From positions 1 through 50,243 of IMG/VR virus record IMGVR_UViG_3300003319_000320: a DNA stretch of 50,243 bases; one strand, written 5' to 3'. Made by a program: the position numbers and the translations under genes. This document shows, piece by piece, positions 38,096 through 46,157 of the stretch. Source of the stretch: a virus. The first letter of the stretch is position 1, and every line of letters begins with the position of its first letter. The notes beneath the pieces were generated by a model, which was given only the letters and a program-made list of their open reading frames with translations, did no database searches and was not told the DNA's origin.

Positions 38096-41000
38096 CTATG
38101 GTCTCGTAAAGCTGGCGTATTTCCAGGCGCTGGGAGGACCCAAGGGATGCGCCGACTTTTTCCTCACGCCCACGTGAATTGTTGACGGAAGAGAGCCACT
38201 GTTGTCCTGTTTTTGCTGTTCTCCCGTGTAGATGTACTCTGGCATGTTGCGAAGCCAACGAGCATTTTTAATGTTCACTATGCGAAGGCTGCCGCCAAGG
38301 CCAGTGGTGTAGGGAACGTTGATGAAGCGCACACTGTACTCCGCCGTAAGGTCCAACGCTGTTCCAGAGACGTACCAAGGGTCCGAGATCGCTCCCAGGT
38401 AATTAATGTAGTAAGCGACGGTGCCATCAGGCTGAACCACCAACGTGAAGCGGTCTCCTTTGACCATGTGATATATCTTGCCGATCGGCGCGCCCTGAGG
38501 AATGATCACGTCTGGATTGATAGAACCGTGTTTTGTCCAGCCGGCTTTAATGGTGGCTACATTTCGAGCGACGCTGGCCAACTCTATTCCGATCAAACTG
38601 GGAAACAGGTTGTTGCTGATGGGGTCCTCCGGAACTTGAACCTCCAGCATAAAACCCCCCGCGATTTTAACCGGGCTTTCACTTTCCACATACGCCTTTA
38701 GTGGAGAAACATCCCACTCCGTATCGCTCTGAGTGGAGAAAAAACCACCAGGATCAAGGTATGTATATCGAGTGGTTGGTAGATATGAGACATCTGGCTG
38801 AAAAGCTTTCAGTGGTGGAGTTCCACTGATTCTCTGTAAATCGATGGGTTTGATGGTGAGGGGACCTCGCTTCACCGTACCACCACCATCGGCGGCGCTA
38901 CGGAATATGAGCTCGTAAGAATCATCGGTGAGCTGACCCAATAGTGTCTCATCCAGCCAATCAAGCAACAAGTGTCCTCCAGCGCTTAAATCAAAGACGC
39001 CGGTCAACGTTGCTGGAGTCTCAGCTTTGAAGCTGTTGGCCTTCCAAGTGAAATTAACTTCGGCGGCGTCGATCAGTGACTGACCAAACGTGACCGCTCT
39101 TAGAGCAAAGGTGGTGTTGATGGCGGAGTCCGGAAGTGGGACAAACTTAACGGCATCGTCCAATAACACAAAGAATGTTCCCGCTAAGGTGTCACCAATG
39201 TGGTCGGCGGTGTTGTCCTGGCCATTCAACAGCTTGGTCAGCGTCCATCTATTCGGAAAGGCGGGGTCCTGCGTCGCAGTTGCAAATCCAAACACCATTT
39301 CCCCCACCACGGCGCGATTGGCTCCAGCCACCATGTCGGCCTCGGGAACGCTGGTCAAAAACCCGTCGTTGTAAAGATCAACCACAATTGAGCCGGTGTT
39401 GTCAACCACGGCGGGGTTTGTCGACAGGGACGTAGCGCTCACCACTTTGCCCATGATGGAGATTCCAGTGATCGTGGCCAAGCTTACCCATTGATCATTC
39501 TGCTGGTACCAAACGGTGAACCCGCGATAGGCTTGTCCGACGTTTGTCCTGGGACATCCAGCCACCAAAATTCCTTGAAGCTCCGCTGGAGTTCTGGCGG
39601 GAATGTCGATGTAAGCCGCGACCGTCATGGTGGAGACGGTTTGCCCTGGATTGTAGTCAGGCACCAGGGAGCTCGAGACCGGTTGAGTGAAGGCCTGCAC
39701 CTCCAACGCCACCCCCTCACACTCCAACAACAAGCCGCTCGTGATTGAGAGCAGGCGAAATACGTATGTGAATCCGTCGCTGGTGGTGGTTGTGATCCGG
39801 TATCCAGGATAGAGGTATAAGTACGTCCAGGGAAGCGTGAACTTATACTTGGTTCCCATCACATATTCTTGATACAGCACCCTCTGCGCGGCGGCCCTGG
39901 CCTCATCAGAAAGAGCCGTGACGTTGACTTCAATGGTCTTGACCTCTCGACCATCAGTGTTGCGCCTTTGATCCGACTGCATGTCTACATCCCAATCGGA
40001 TCCTGGGTGAATGTATTTGACTTCCACCAGGCGTGGTAAGCTGGCTTGTTTTTCAACCACCGGCACGATGGTTTGAACAACGTCTTGAACCTCCGACTCA
40101 GCGTCAACCCATCCAAAATCACTCTCTGGTATGACAACAGTAGGTTCCTCACCATTTTCATAGGCGAGCAATTTTCCAGCGCCTTCGGTGGTGAAGTAAT
40201 TGAACATCGCCTGAAGCTCGGGAGAGTCCATCACGGCGGCTGGAGAGTAGCGACCACCCTCGATTTTCAGCCCTCTCACCCAGGCTGAGCTCACGCTGGT
40301 AAAATCGAAGTCTTCAGAGGAAGAGGTGACGAATGGGCAGTCGAGACCCACCCCTCCGTTGTACAAAGCGGAAGCCTCGGAGTCGCTGAGAACCCTCTTC
40401 CAAAAGCCCCAACCATCCAGCACTCCGTCAAAGAAAAGACCTCCAGCATTCTCATTTTTACCAAAGAGCAGATTACTGGTTCCTCCAAAAACACCGGTGC
40501 TGTGAGCTGTAGTCGCCAGCGTTCCTTCATTGATGCGTATGTTGATGGTGTTGGATACGGAGTTGTGCCAGGCCCTGATGAAATACCAGGTACCCGCCAC
40601 CATAGTGGTGGCGGACAAAACATTAACTGCGGACGTGCCATTGTTGGACACCCAAAACACCATTTTGTCGGTGGCATTGTCGAACTGAAGTATGAAAACC
40701 AGTTGACCTGTGGTGCCCCACATCCCCACAACTGCTTGGTCGGACGTGGTGTTTTCCAGCTTCACCCAACCAGCCCAGGTGAAGTCGATGTCGCCGTGCA
40801 ACAAAGAGGCGTTGTGGGTGACCGTGAGGAACTGACTTGATCCAGACTCCAGATCGGCTCCATAACGAAGTTTGCCCACAGCCCTCGCTATCGACCCGGT
40901 GGGCACCAAGTGATTGGTCGCGATGGAATCCAAACGATCCCCCGAGACTTCATCAAACTTCCAGAATGATACCAGTCCGGTTGATAGGGCTGAGCCTCTC

Positions 41001-42526
41001 AATCCCTCTCGTTCACAAAAGGAGGCGAAGATCTGTGACAGGGTTTTGAGCTGTTGATGCTCCCAAACTCCGGTAAAGTTTGGGACAACTCCTTGCCATC
41101 GATCAAGTTTGAAGTTGGCGTGAACCACGTAGGCTCTTCCCCGATAGGCAGGAGTTGAGCCGTCCCCAAAACGCCCGTCAATGTCCGCTTCAATGGTGGG
41201 GTCCTGAAGTTGGGTGTATGAGCCTGGATAGATATTGGAAGGTGCGCCGCCTCCCTGAAAGCCTCCCCCAAAACCCCCTCCGCCACCTCCGGTGGGATCA
41301 TCAGGAGGTGTGGGATCAAAGGGATCCACTGGCTCCAGAACAGAATTCAACCGGTTAAACGATTTGAGGTATCCTTCCTGCGGATCTGGCATGGAAGCCA
41401 AGGTGTAATCGGAGTCAGCCCCAACACCGGAGTCATAAACCCCACTGGCCAACGCCAGCTGTGGATCTTGATTGTAGATGATGTCGGCGTTAGCATACTC
41501 ACGCGTCATGGTGAGTGGTCCCCTGGCAAACATCAGAGCTATGTCCAGGTCGTAGGACACCTGAATCACTGTCTCGGTTGGGGTGTGACCTTTTCCACCC
41601 CGTGTCTGTTGTTGAACTGGGGTCTCATGTTTGCGGAGTCCACTGGTCCAGATAATGATGGCCGGGACCTTCACTCCGCCGGCACCAGCGTTGGGTGCCG
41701 GTCCAATGTCGGTGGCCACCAATACTTTGCACTCCTGCATGCCAGCGCCGGTGCTCTGCACCGCTATTCCCAGCCAGAGAGGATAGGTGGGAGTGGGGAA
41801 AGTAAAGTTGGCGGGGATTATTTCGGCCGCCCCCTTGTAGAGCCTAAACCTGCCTTTTCTCAATTCCAGGGTGAATTCATCTCCGGTGGCCCAAGTGGTC
41901 ACTCCCGCCAAACCCTGATTGTTGTTGTGCCTCAAGGTGATGGAGTTGTCCGGGGGATTCCATTGGATTCCGAATTTGAAGTCACTGTTGGCGTTGGTGG
42001 GACTGGCCGTGGTGGAGAATCCCGCTCCGGCGTACCCCGTCCCAATTTTGAACCGGATAAACGCCTCGTCCCCATCGTTTATTTGAACGTTGTGGGACAT
42101 GCCGCAGTTCCAAAGACTTCCAGAACCAGACGTCTTGGTGTAGCCACCATCCCCCTCCGAAGTGCCGTTGACATTGTTTTGAGGAACTGGATTGGCGCCC
42201 ACGGTGGGTGAGAAGCTGGGACTACCTCCGTATATTTCCGGAATAAACAGGCCCTGCTCAGAGTTCTGAAGCTGTATATTTCCGGTGAGCTGACCAACCC
42301 GCTGAGGTTTTTGTTTCGGACCAAAGGCGCGACTCAATGCATAACTTCCCATGGACACCGCGGTCGATACGGCGACCGCGATCAATATGCTCACAGGGTC
42401 CTTGAGCAGGCCGTCGCGAATGGCCTGAGCCAGTTCCTCCCGTTTTTGGTCAGCGACATCATCCAGTCGTTGGACCAACGGCTTAGGTTCCCACTTCACA
42501 AGAGCAGTGATCTCCTTCTTTTTCAC
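38096..42526 (-). CDS. Tail-tip/host-specificity J-like protein with LamG-type insert
   Basis: About 1476 residues from GTG 42526 (GTGA overlap with NlpC/P60; a TTG at 42568 is possible). The N-terminus has a hydrophobic stretch (DPVSILIAVAVSTAVSMGSYAL) typical of J-like tip proteins. The region around GLRKHETPVQQQ and PDPQEGYLKSFNRLNS through KLDRWQGVVPNF, and the later VKYIHPGSDWD, belong to the tip core seen in gene-transfer-agent megatron-like proteins. Residues about 514-730 are a concanavalin/LamG-like domain (GLVSFWKFDE ... DGVLDGWGFWKRVLSDSE) inserted into the core. The C-terminus is strand-rich and may contact the receptor. Confidence 0.8.
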   Translation of the reverse strand: MKKKEITALVKWEPKPLVQRLDDVADQKREELAQAIRDGLLKDPVSILIAVAVSTAVSMGSYALSRAFGPKQKPQRVGQLTGNIQLQNSEQGLFIPEIYGGSPSFSPTVGANPVPQNNVNGTSEGDGGYTKTSGSGSLWNCGMSHNVQINDGDEAFIRFKIGTGYAGAGFSTTASPTNANSDFKFGIQWNPPDNSITLRHNNNQGLAGVTTWATGDEFTLELRKGRFRLYKGAAEIIPANFTFPTPTYPLWLGIAVQSTGAGMQECKVLVATDIGPAPNAGAGGVKVPAIIIWTSGLRKHETPVQQQTRGGKGHTPTETVIQVSYDLDIALMFARGPLTMTREYANADIIYNQDPQLALASGVYDSGVGADSDYTLASMPDPQEGYLKSFNRLNSVLEPVDPFDPTPPDDPTGGGGGGFGGGFQGGGAPSNIYPGSYTQLQDPTIEADIDGRFGDGSTPAYRGRAYVVHANFKLDRWQGVVPNFTGVWEHQQLKTLSQIFASFCEREGLRGSALSTGLVSFWKFDEVSGDRLDSIATNHLVPTGSIARAVGKLRYGADLESGSSQFLTVTHNASLLHGDIDFTWAGWVKLENTTSDQAVVGMWGTTGQLVFILQFDNATDKMVFWVSNNGTSAVNVLSATTMVAGTWYFIRAWHNSVSNTINIRINEGTLATTAHSTGVFGGTSNLLFGKNENAGGLFFDGVLDGWGFWKRVLSDSEASALYNGGVGLDCPFVTSSSEDFDFTSVSSAWVRGLKIEGGRYSPAAVMDSPELQAMFNYFTTEGAGKLLAYENGEEPTVVIPESDFGWVDAESEVQDVVQTIVPVVEKQASLPRLVEVKYIHPGSDWDVDMQSDQRRNTDGREVKTIEVNVTALSDEARAAAQRVLYQEYVMGTKYKFTLPWTYLYLYPGYRITTTTSDGFTYVFRLLSITSGLLLECEGVALEVQAFTQPVSSSLVPDYNPGQTVSTMTVAAYIDIPARTPAELQGILVAGCPRTNVGQAYRGFTVWYQQNDQWVSLATITGISIMGKVVSATSLSTNPAVVDNTGSIVVDLYNDGFLTSVPEADMVAGANRAVVGEMVFGFATATQDPAFPNRWTLTKLLNGQDNTADHIGDTLAGTFFVLLDDAVKFVPLPDSAINTTFALRAVTFGQSLIDAAEVNFTWKANSFKAETPATLTGVFDLSAGGHLLLDWLDETLLGQLTDDSYELIFRSAADGGGTVKRGPLTIKPIDLQRISGTPPLKAFQPDVSYLPTTRYTYLDPGGFFSTQSDTEWDVSPLKAYVESESPVKIAGGFMLEVQVPEDPISNNLFPSLIGIELASVARNVATIKAGWTKHGSINPDVIIPQGAPIGKIYHMVKGDRFTLVVQPDGTVAYYINYLGAISDPWYVSGTALDLTAEYSVRFINVPYTTGLGGSLRIVNIKNARWLRNMPEYIYTGEQQKQDNSGSLPSTIHVGVRKKSAHPLGPPSAWKYASFTRP

Positions 42527-42978
42527 GCCCCCACGGCCCTCCACACTGAGTGTATCCTTCGCTCCCAACGACCATCCATTCTGTGACGCCGCACACCACG
42601 CTCAGTGGCGTCAATGATGTACGTTGTGTATGACAACACTTGGTGAACAATGACCAAGTGCCTAGGAACATCTTTTTCTCTGCACTCTTCGTCACACACC
42701 GCCAAAACATCTCCGGCTTGACGAGACCCGTCCTTCACTCTTCGCAATTTTTTGTGTAGAACAAAAAGCATTTCTGCGCCGTCTTCCCTGAGGCGATAGT
42801 TGTTGATAAACACTTCTTCTTCCGGGCTGATCAAACCCACTGAGGGAGCCAGCGCCACCAAATAAATGAAGTTTGCGCAGTCCACAGCGCGACCCTTGAT
42901 CCTACCCTGGTGGCGAAACGGGGTGTTGACCCAAGAGCGCGCTTCTTCAGCAATTCTGTCACCCAACGACTTAGTCAT
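42523..42978 (-). CDS. NlpC/P60 family tail peptidase
   Basis: 151 residues from ATG 42978 with GGAG 5 bases upstream. NlpC/P60 features: WVNTPFRHQGR, then the catalytic Cys34 in VDCANFI, and a downstream His in RHLVIVHQV, followed by a C-terminal ERRIHSVWR. In this tail position the enzyme cuts peptidoglycan peptides during DNA entry, as gene 14 product does in gene transfer agents. It is coupled to DUF2163 upstream and the J-like gene downstream. Confidence 0.85.
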   Translation of the reverse strand: MTKSLGDRIAEEARSWVNTPFRHQGRIKGRAVDCANFIYLVALAPSVGLISPEEEVFINNYRLREDGAEMLFVLHKKLRRVKDGSRQAGDVLAVCDEECREKDVPRHLVIVHQVLSYTTYIIDATERGVRRHRMDGRWERRIHSVWRAVGA

Positions 42979-42980
42979 AA

Positions 42981-45263
42981 TCACTCCGGATAGGTCAGTA
43001 TCTTCTTCAACCCAGGTAGATCTGGCTCCGAGTTGGAGTCGATCATATCATTGAATTTGTCCCTGGCCTGTTCTCTGGTTCCATCGTATCCGGCTACCAG
43101 TTGAATAAGATCGTACTTGGTGATCGGCCAAGGAGTGGGCAGTTGTATTTCCAAACTGTTTCCAGAGTTTGATTTGACCTCCATACTTTGAAAACCAGAA
43201 CCTATTCCCAGCTTTGCTCTGTCCAGGGTGGCTGAAGTGGCGAATAGAGCTATGTCCACTATCAACAGCTTCGCTGGCGTCACCAGGGAGGTGTACTTCA
43301 ACGTCTCCACGCCGGCAGAGCTGACCAGGTAGTACCGAATCTTGTTGTCCGCGTCGTACTTGATGCGGATGTAGTCAGTGTCCGTGAAGCTGAACGCCGA
43401 GCCCTGGTACACTCCCAGCTCTTTTACTTGAGCAGAGCGAACTCCGGCAGTGTTGCCAAACTCCACGCCAAATTCTATCGTGGCTTGGGTCCCGTCACGA
43501 TTCACACTGGACAATCCAAATGTCCGATACAGGTTGGCTGACGGAGCGCTGAGAAGACACTGTGCGTATTGACCGGCGGAAATGAACTCCACGCTGGCAG
43601 CTCCAGCGTTCCAAGCTGTGCCCCCAGACGTTTTTTGAAGTTGATTGTCAGCATTTAGTGTCACGTTCACCAGGTCTACCCAGGTGACCTGCCTGGTCAA
43701 AAAGGTTGCCAAGCCGTAACGGAAATAGTTATTTGGCTGTATCGTGCCGTCAACTGTGAAGTTGCGCCGGTCAGTGACAGCCGTGACCATCCGGTTGGAA
43801 GTGAAGCTGGTGGGATTGATTCCGGCTGGAAATGAATTCCTGTCAGTGGGAGAGGTGAGCTCTCCGAGCAGTGGTTGAAGGGCCTCTGACTTAGAGAGAA
43901 ACTCCATCTTATAGGCCACGGAGTTCAGTATTTCCACCTTTCCCAAGAATCCTTCAATCCTTCCAGTAGAACCCTCACCCAAGTTCAGGTAATCAATGTA
44001 TTCAAACACTATTGACGCCCTGCTCCAACGTCCCAGTTCCAGATCCCTTCGAGTGACAACCTCATCGAACACCCCCATGACCTCCACGCTGTTGGGACTG
44101 AGTCCTATTTTTTGAAGAGGCCTGGTGACCTCTGTGGAGGACACGGCGTAGGTCACTCCATTGAACACCAGCTGTCGAGTGTGTTGGGCGTACGCGGCCA
44201 CCAAGCCGTCTTTGGACGTGATCTTCCAGATGGGACAAATGAAAGTTACGTTGCTCTGAAGCCTCTCCAACAAAGTGCTGGAGATGGGAGCGGCTGGAGT
44301 GGTGACAGACTGTTCTGTTAGATAAGCGCTATCGCCACTCGCGTTGCGTGCCCTTACTCTATAAAAATAGGTGGTGCTCTGAGCGACGGTGGTGTCGCTG
44401 TAGGTGACATCGTTGGCCGCGTTGGAATCGATCTCAGCGTACACGCCACCGGGGCCGGTTTTTCTCTCTATGCGGAACGAGGTCTCATCACCGGAATTAT
44501 CGGTCCAGGTGAGATCGACTTGGGCATGGGAGACCGCCACCAAAATCAGGTTTGACGGCGCCGCGGGAGGTGATCCCGCCACGACAACATCCGCAGGAAC
44601 CAGAGGAGCAAAAGAGTAAATCACCCTTGGGTGGGCTATGACGGTTGTTCCACTAACAGTGGGTGCGCCCCGTTTGAGACTGATTATGTCGCGGATGAGC
44701 GGGATGTACTCCACCAATCCGTTGGAAATGCACAGTGGAGACAAACCTTTGCCCAACGCGGCTCGCTCACCGGCGCTGAGAATCCTGTTCCAAATGGCAA
44801 ACTCGGCGAGGTAGCCATCCCAATTTCTGGCTGAATCATTGCCGCGATTTCCGATGTTGTACTTTTGGGTTTCAGTCGCCGTGAACGTGCCCACAGGTGT
44901 GGTGGCCTCGGTCACCGTCTGGGGTGTCCCGTCCTGATCAATTATTGGGTCGTTCGTTGTGGCGCCATTGTCATATCCGATAAAGAAGTTGTGCCACTCA
45001 TTGGCGTTGGGGCGAGGCACTGTCCAGGCGCCGTTGGTGGATGAGAACTGATGACCAAAATCGTAAGTGTTGCCAACGTTATTGTTGCTGAAGTTGATGC
45101 TGGAGTTACCACCAACCGCGTCACCCTTGTTGAACATGCGGCCACCAGCCCCTCCACCGTTTCCAATGCGGTACGCCCAGATGAAATAACTGGCCTGGGC
45201 CGGCTCATTGGTCAGCGCTGACTGGACGATGTCGCTTGAAGCCCCTCCAAACTGGCGTCCCAT
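42981..45263 (-). CDS. DUF2163 tail hub protein with LamG and FN3 domains
   Basis: 760 residues. Residues 1-180 form a concanavalin/LamG-like domain (ending YLAEFAIWNRILSAGERAALG). Residues about 232-322 form one fibronectin type III repeat (VDLTWTDNSGDETSFRIER ... YFYRVRARN). From about 330 the protein follows the DUF2163/BR0599 pattern of tail hubs (FICPIWKITSKDG, LELGRWSRASIVFEYIDY, IEGFLGKVEI, and the C-terminal TPWPITKYDLIQLVAGYDGT). In related tails DUF2163 connects the distal tail ring to the tip. The LamG and FN3 parts are additions at its N-terminus. TAATG coupling to the upstream gene. Confidence 0.8.
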   Translation of the reverse strand: MGRQFGGASSDIVQSALTNEPAQASYFIWAYRIGNGGGAGGRMFNKGDAVGGNSSINFSNNNVGNTYDFGHQFSSTNGAWTVPRPNANEWHNFFIGYDNGATTNDPIIDQDGTPQTVTEATTPVGTFTATETQKYNIGNRGNDSARNWDGYLAEFAIWNRILSAGERAALGKGLSPLCISNGLVEYIPLIRDIISLKRGAPTVSGTTVIAHPRVIYSFAPLVPADVVVAGSPPAAPSNLILVAVSHAQVDLTWTDNSGDETSFRIERKTGPGGVYAEIDSNAANDVTYSDTTVAQSTTYFYRVRARNASGDSAYLTEQSVTTPAAPISSTLLERLQSNVTFICPIWKITSKDGLVAAYAQHTRQLVFNGVTYAVSSTEVTRPLQKIGLSPNSVEVMGVFDEVVTRRDLELGRWSRASIVFEYIDYLNLGEGSTGRIEGFLGKVEILNSVAYKMEFLSKSEALQPLLGELTSPTDRNSFPAGINPTSFTSNRMVTAVTDRRNFTVDGTIQPNNYFRYGLATFLTRQVTWVDLVNVTLNADNQLQKTSGGTAWNAGAASVEFISAGQYAQCLLSAPSANLYRTFGLSSVNRDGTQATIEFGVEFGNTAGVRSAQVKELGVYQGSAFSFTDTDYIRIKYDADNKIRYYLVSSAGVETLKYTSLVTPAKLLIVDIALFATSATLDRAKLGIGSGFQSMEVKSNSGNSLEIQLPTPWPITKYDLIQLVAGYDGTREQARDKFNDMIDSNSEPDLPGLKKILTYPE
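44297..44568 (-). repeat. Fibronectin type III repeat, copy C
   Basis: About 90 codons of the DUF2163 hub protein that are clearly related to the two repeats at 47476-47750 and 47768-48040. Shared blocks include LTWTDNS, FRIERKTG, TTYFYRVRARN and YLTEQSVTTP, visible also at the DNA level. It marks recent exchange or duplication between tail genes. Confidence 0.7.
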
Positions 45264-45763
45264 TAGGTCTCCTTCAGCTCAACGGCCACTAATTCAAGAT
45301 CTCCTGTAGCGGTGTCGTTGGTGGTGTCACTGGGCTTTCTTTGTACTTTCAAACGGAAGGCTTCCCCCACGGCTATTGAGTCTATCTGTGCCCCGTTGGT
45401 GTGAACCACATTGACGATGTCCACGTTTCCGCTGGTTCCAGGCACGGCCGCCACGTTGACCCCATTGGCCGAAGCAAATCCGTCGGAGTCAATGTCCTGC
45501 TGAGCGTTTCCAATTCTCTCAAAGGACGTCTCCAATCTCACCTTACCTGTCGTGGCCGAGGTCATCGCGTAGTGCAGGTACACGGTGATGCCGCCGCCAG
45601 CGTAGCGACGCGGTAACACTCCAGTGAATATGGCCGTCTCATCAGTGGTGTCGTCAAAATCCAATACGGCGTGACCATTTCGAGTGTCAAACGTCGCGTT
45701 ATTTGACGCGGGGGGCTCATTCATGAGCGGAGTAAAAATTAAAAGGGTATCTCCTGAAGCCAT
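45263..45763 (-). CDS. Virion structural protein, strand-rich
   Basis: 166 residues, strand-rich (HAVLDFDDTTDETAIFTGVLPRRYAGGGITVYLHYAMTS in pieces; GKVRLETSFER; AFRLKVQRKPSD). A pattern like this is met in small virion or decoration-type proteins, here part of the block inserted between DUF2460 and DUF2163. No catalytic residues are evident. Its stop overlaps the DUF2163 start. Confidence 0.6.
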   Translation of the reverse strand: MASGDTLLIFTPLMNEPPASNNATFDTRNGHAVLDFDDTTDETAIFTGVLPRRYAGGGITVYLHYAMTSATTGKVRLETSFERIGNAQQDIDSDGFASANGVNVAAVPGTSGNVDIVNVVHTNGAQIDSIAVGEAFRLKVQRKPSDTTNDTATGDLELVAVELKET

Positions 45764-45773
45764 GTCATTCTCC

Positions 45774-46157
45774 CTATTCGGCCAATGTCACCTCAGCCTT
45801 GCAAGACAACTTTCCAATCTCCGGAGTGTAGTGCTTATTTGCACTGGTCTTTATCTGAATGTCGTAGTCATACTCCGTTCCAGGGGTCAACAGTTTGGTG
45901 TTCGTTGAGGTCAAATAGAACTTCAACACCGCGGTGCCATCGCCGGCGCCATTGTCGCTGATGTGGCCTTGAGCCGCGTCGTCCACCGTGTCTATGTCCT
46001 TTTGGAATACGCCAGGATCGGCGCCACCGCCAGGGGCTTTAACGGTCAGCCACGCTTGAGTCACGGTCTGACCGGTGGGGATATTGGTGACTGTGCGGAT
46101 AACATCCAGATCGTCACCCTTGACAAAGAGATTGATTACTCCATCAAATGTTGGCAT
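45774..46157 (-). CDS. Small beta-rich tail protein
   Basis: 127 residues resembling an Ig-like or baseplate-upper-protein-like beta domain (VIRTVTNIPTGQTVTQAWLTVKAP; AVLKFYLTSTNTKLL; EYDYDIQIKTSANK). It overlaps the end of the nuclease-bearing protein by 14 bases. It probably attaches to or caps a fibre. Family not certain. Confidence 0.6.
   Translation of the reverse strand: MPTFDGVINLFVKGDDLDVIRTVTNIPTGQTVTQAWLTVKAPGGGADPGVFQKDIDTVDDAAQGHISDNGAGDGTAVLKFYLTSTNTKLLTPGTEYDYDIQIKTSANKHYTPEIGKLSCKAEVTLAE

Noticed and set aside
41468-42211. 247-codon open frame on the plus strand
   Set aside because: Fully antisense to the tail-tip gene, whose protein has recognisable domains; no coupling with plus-strand genes.
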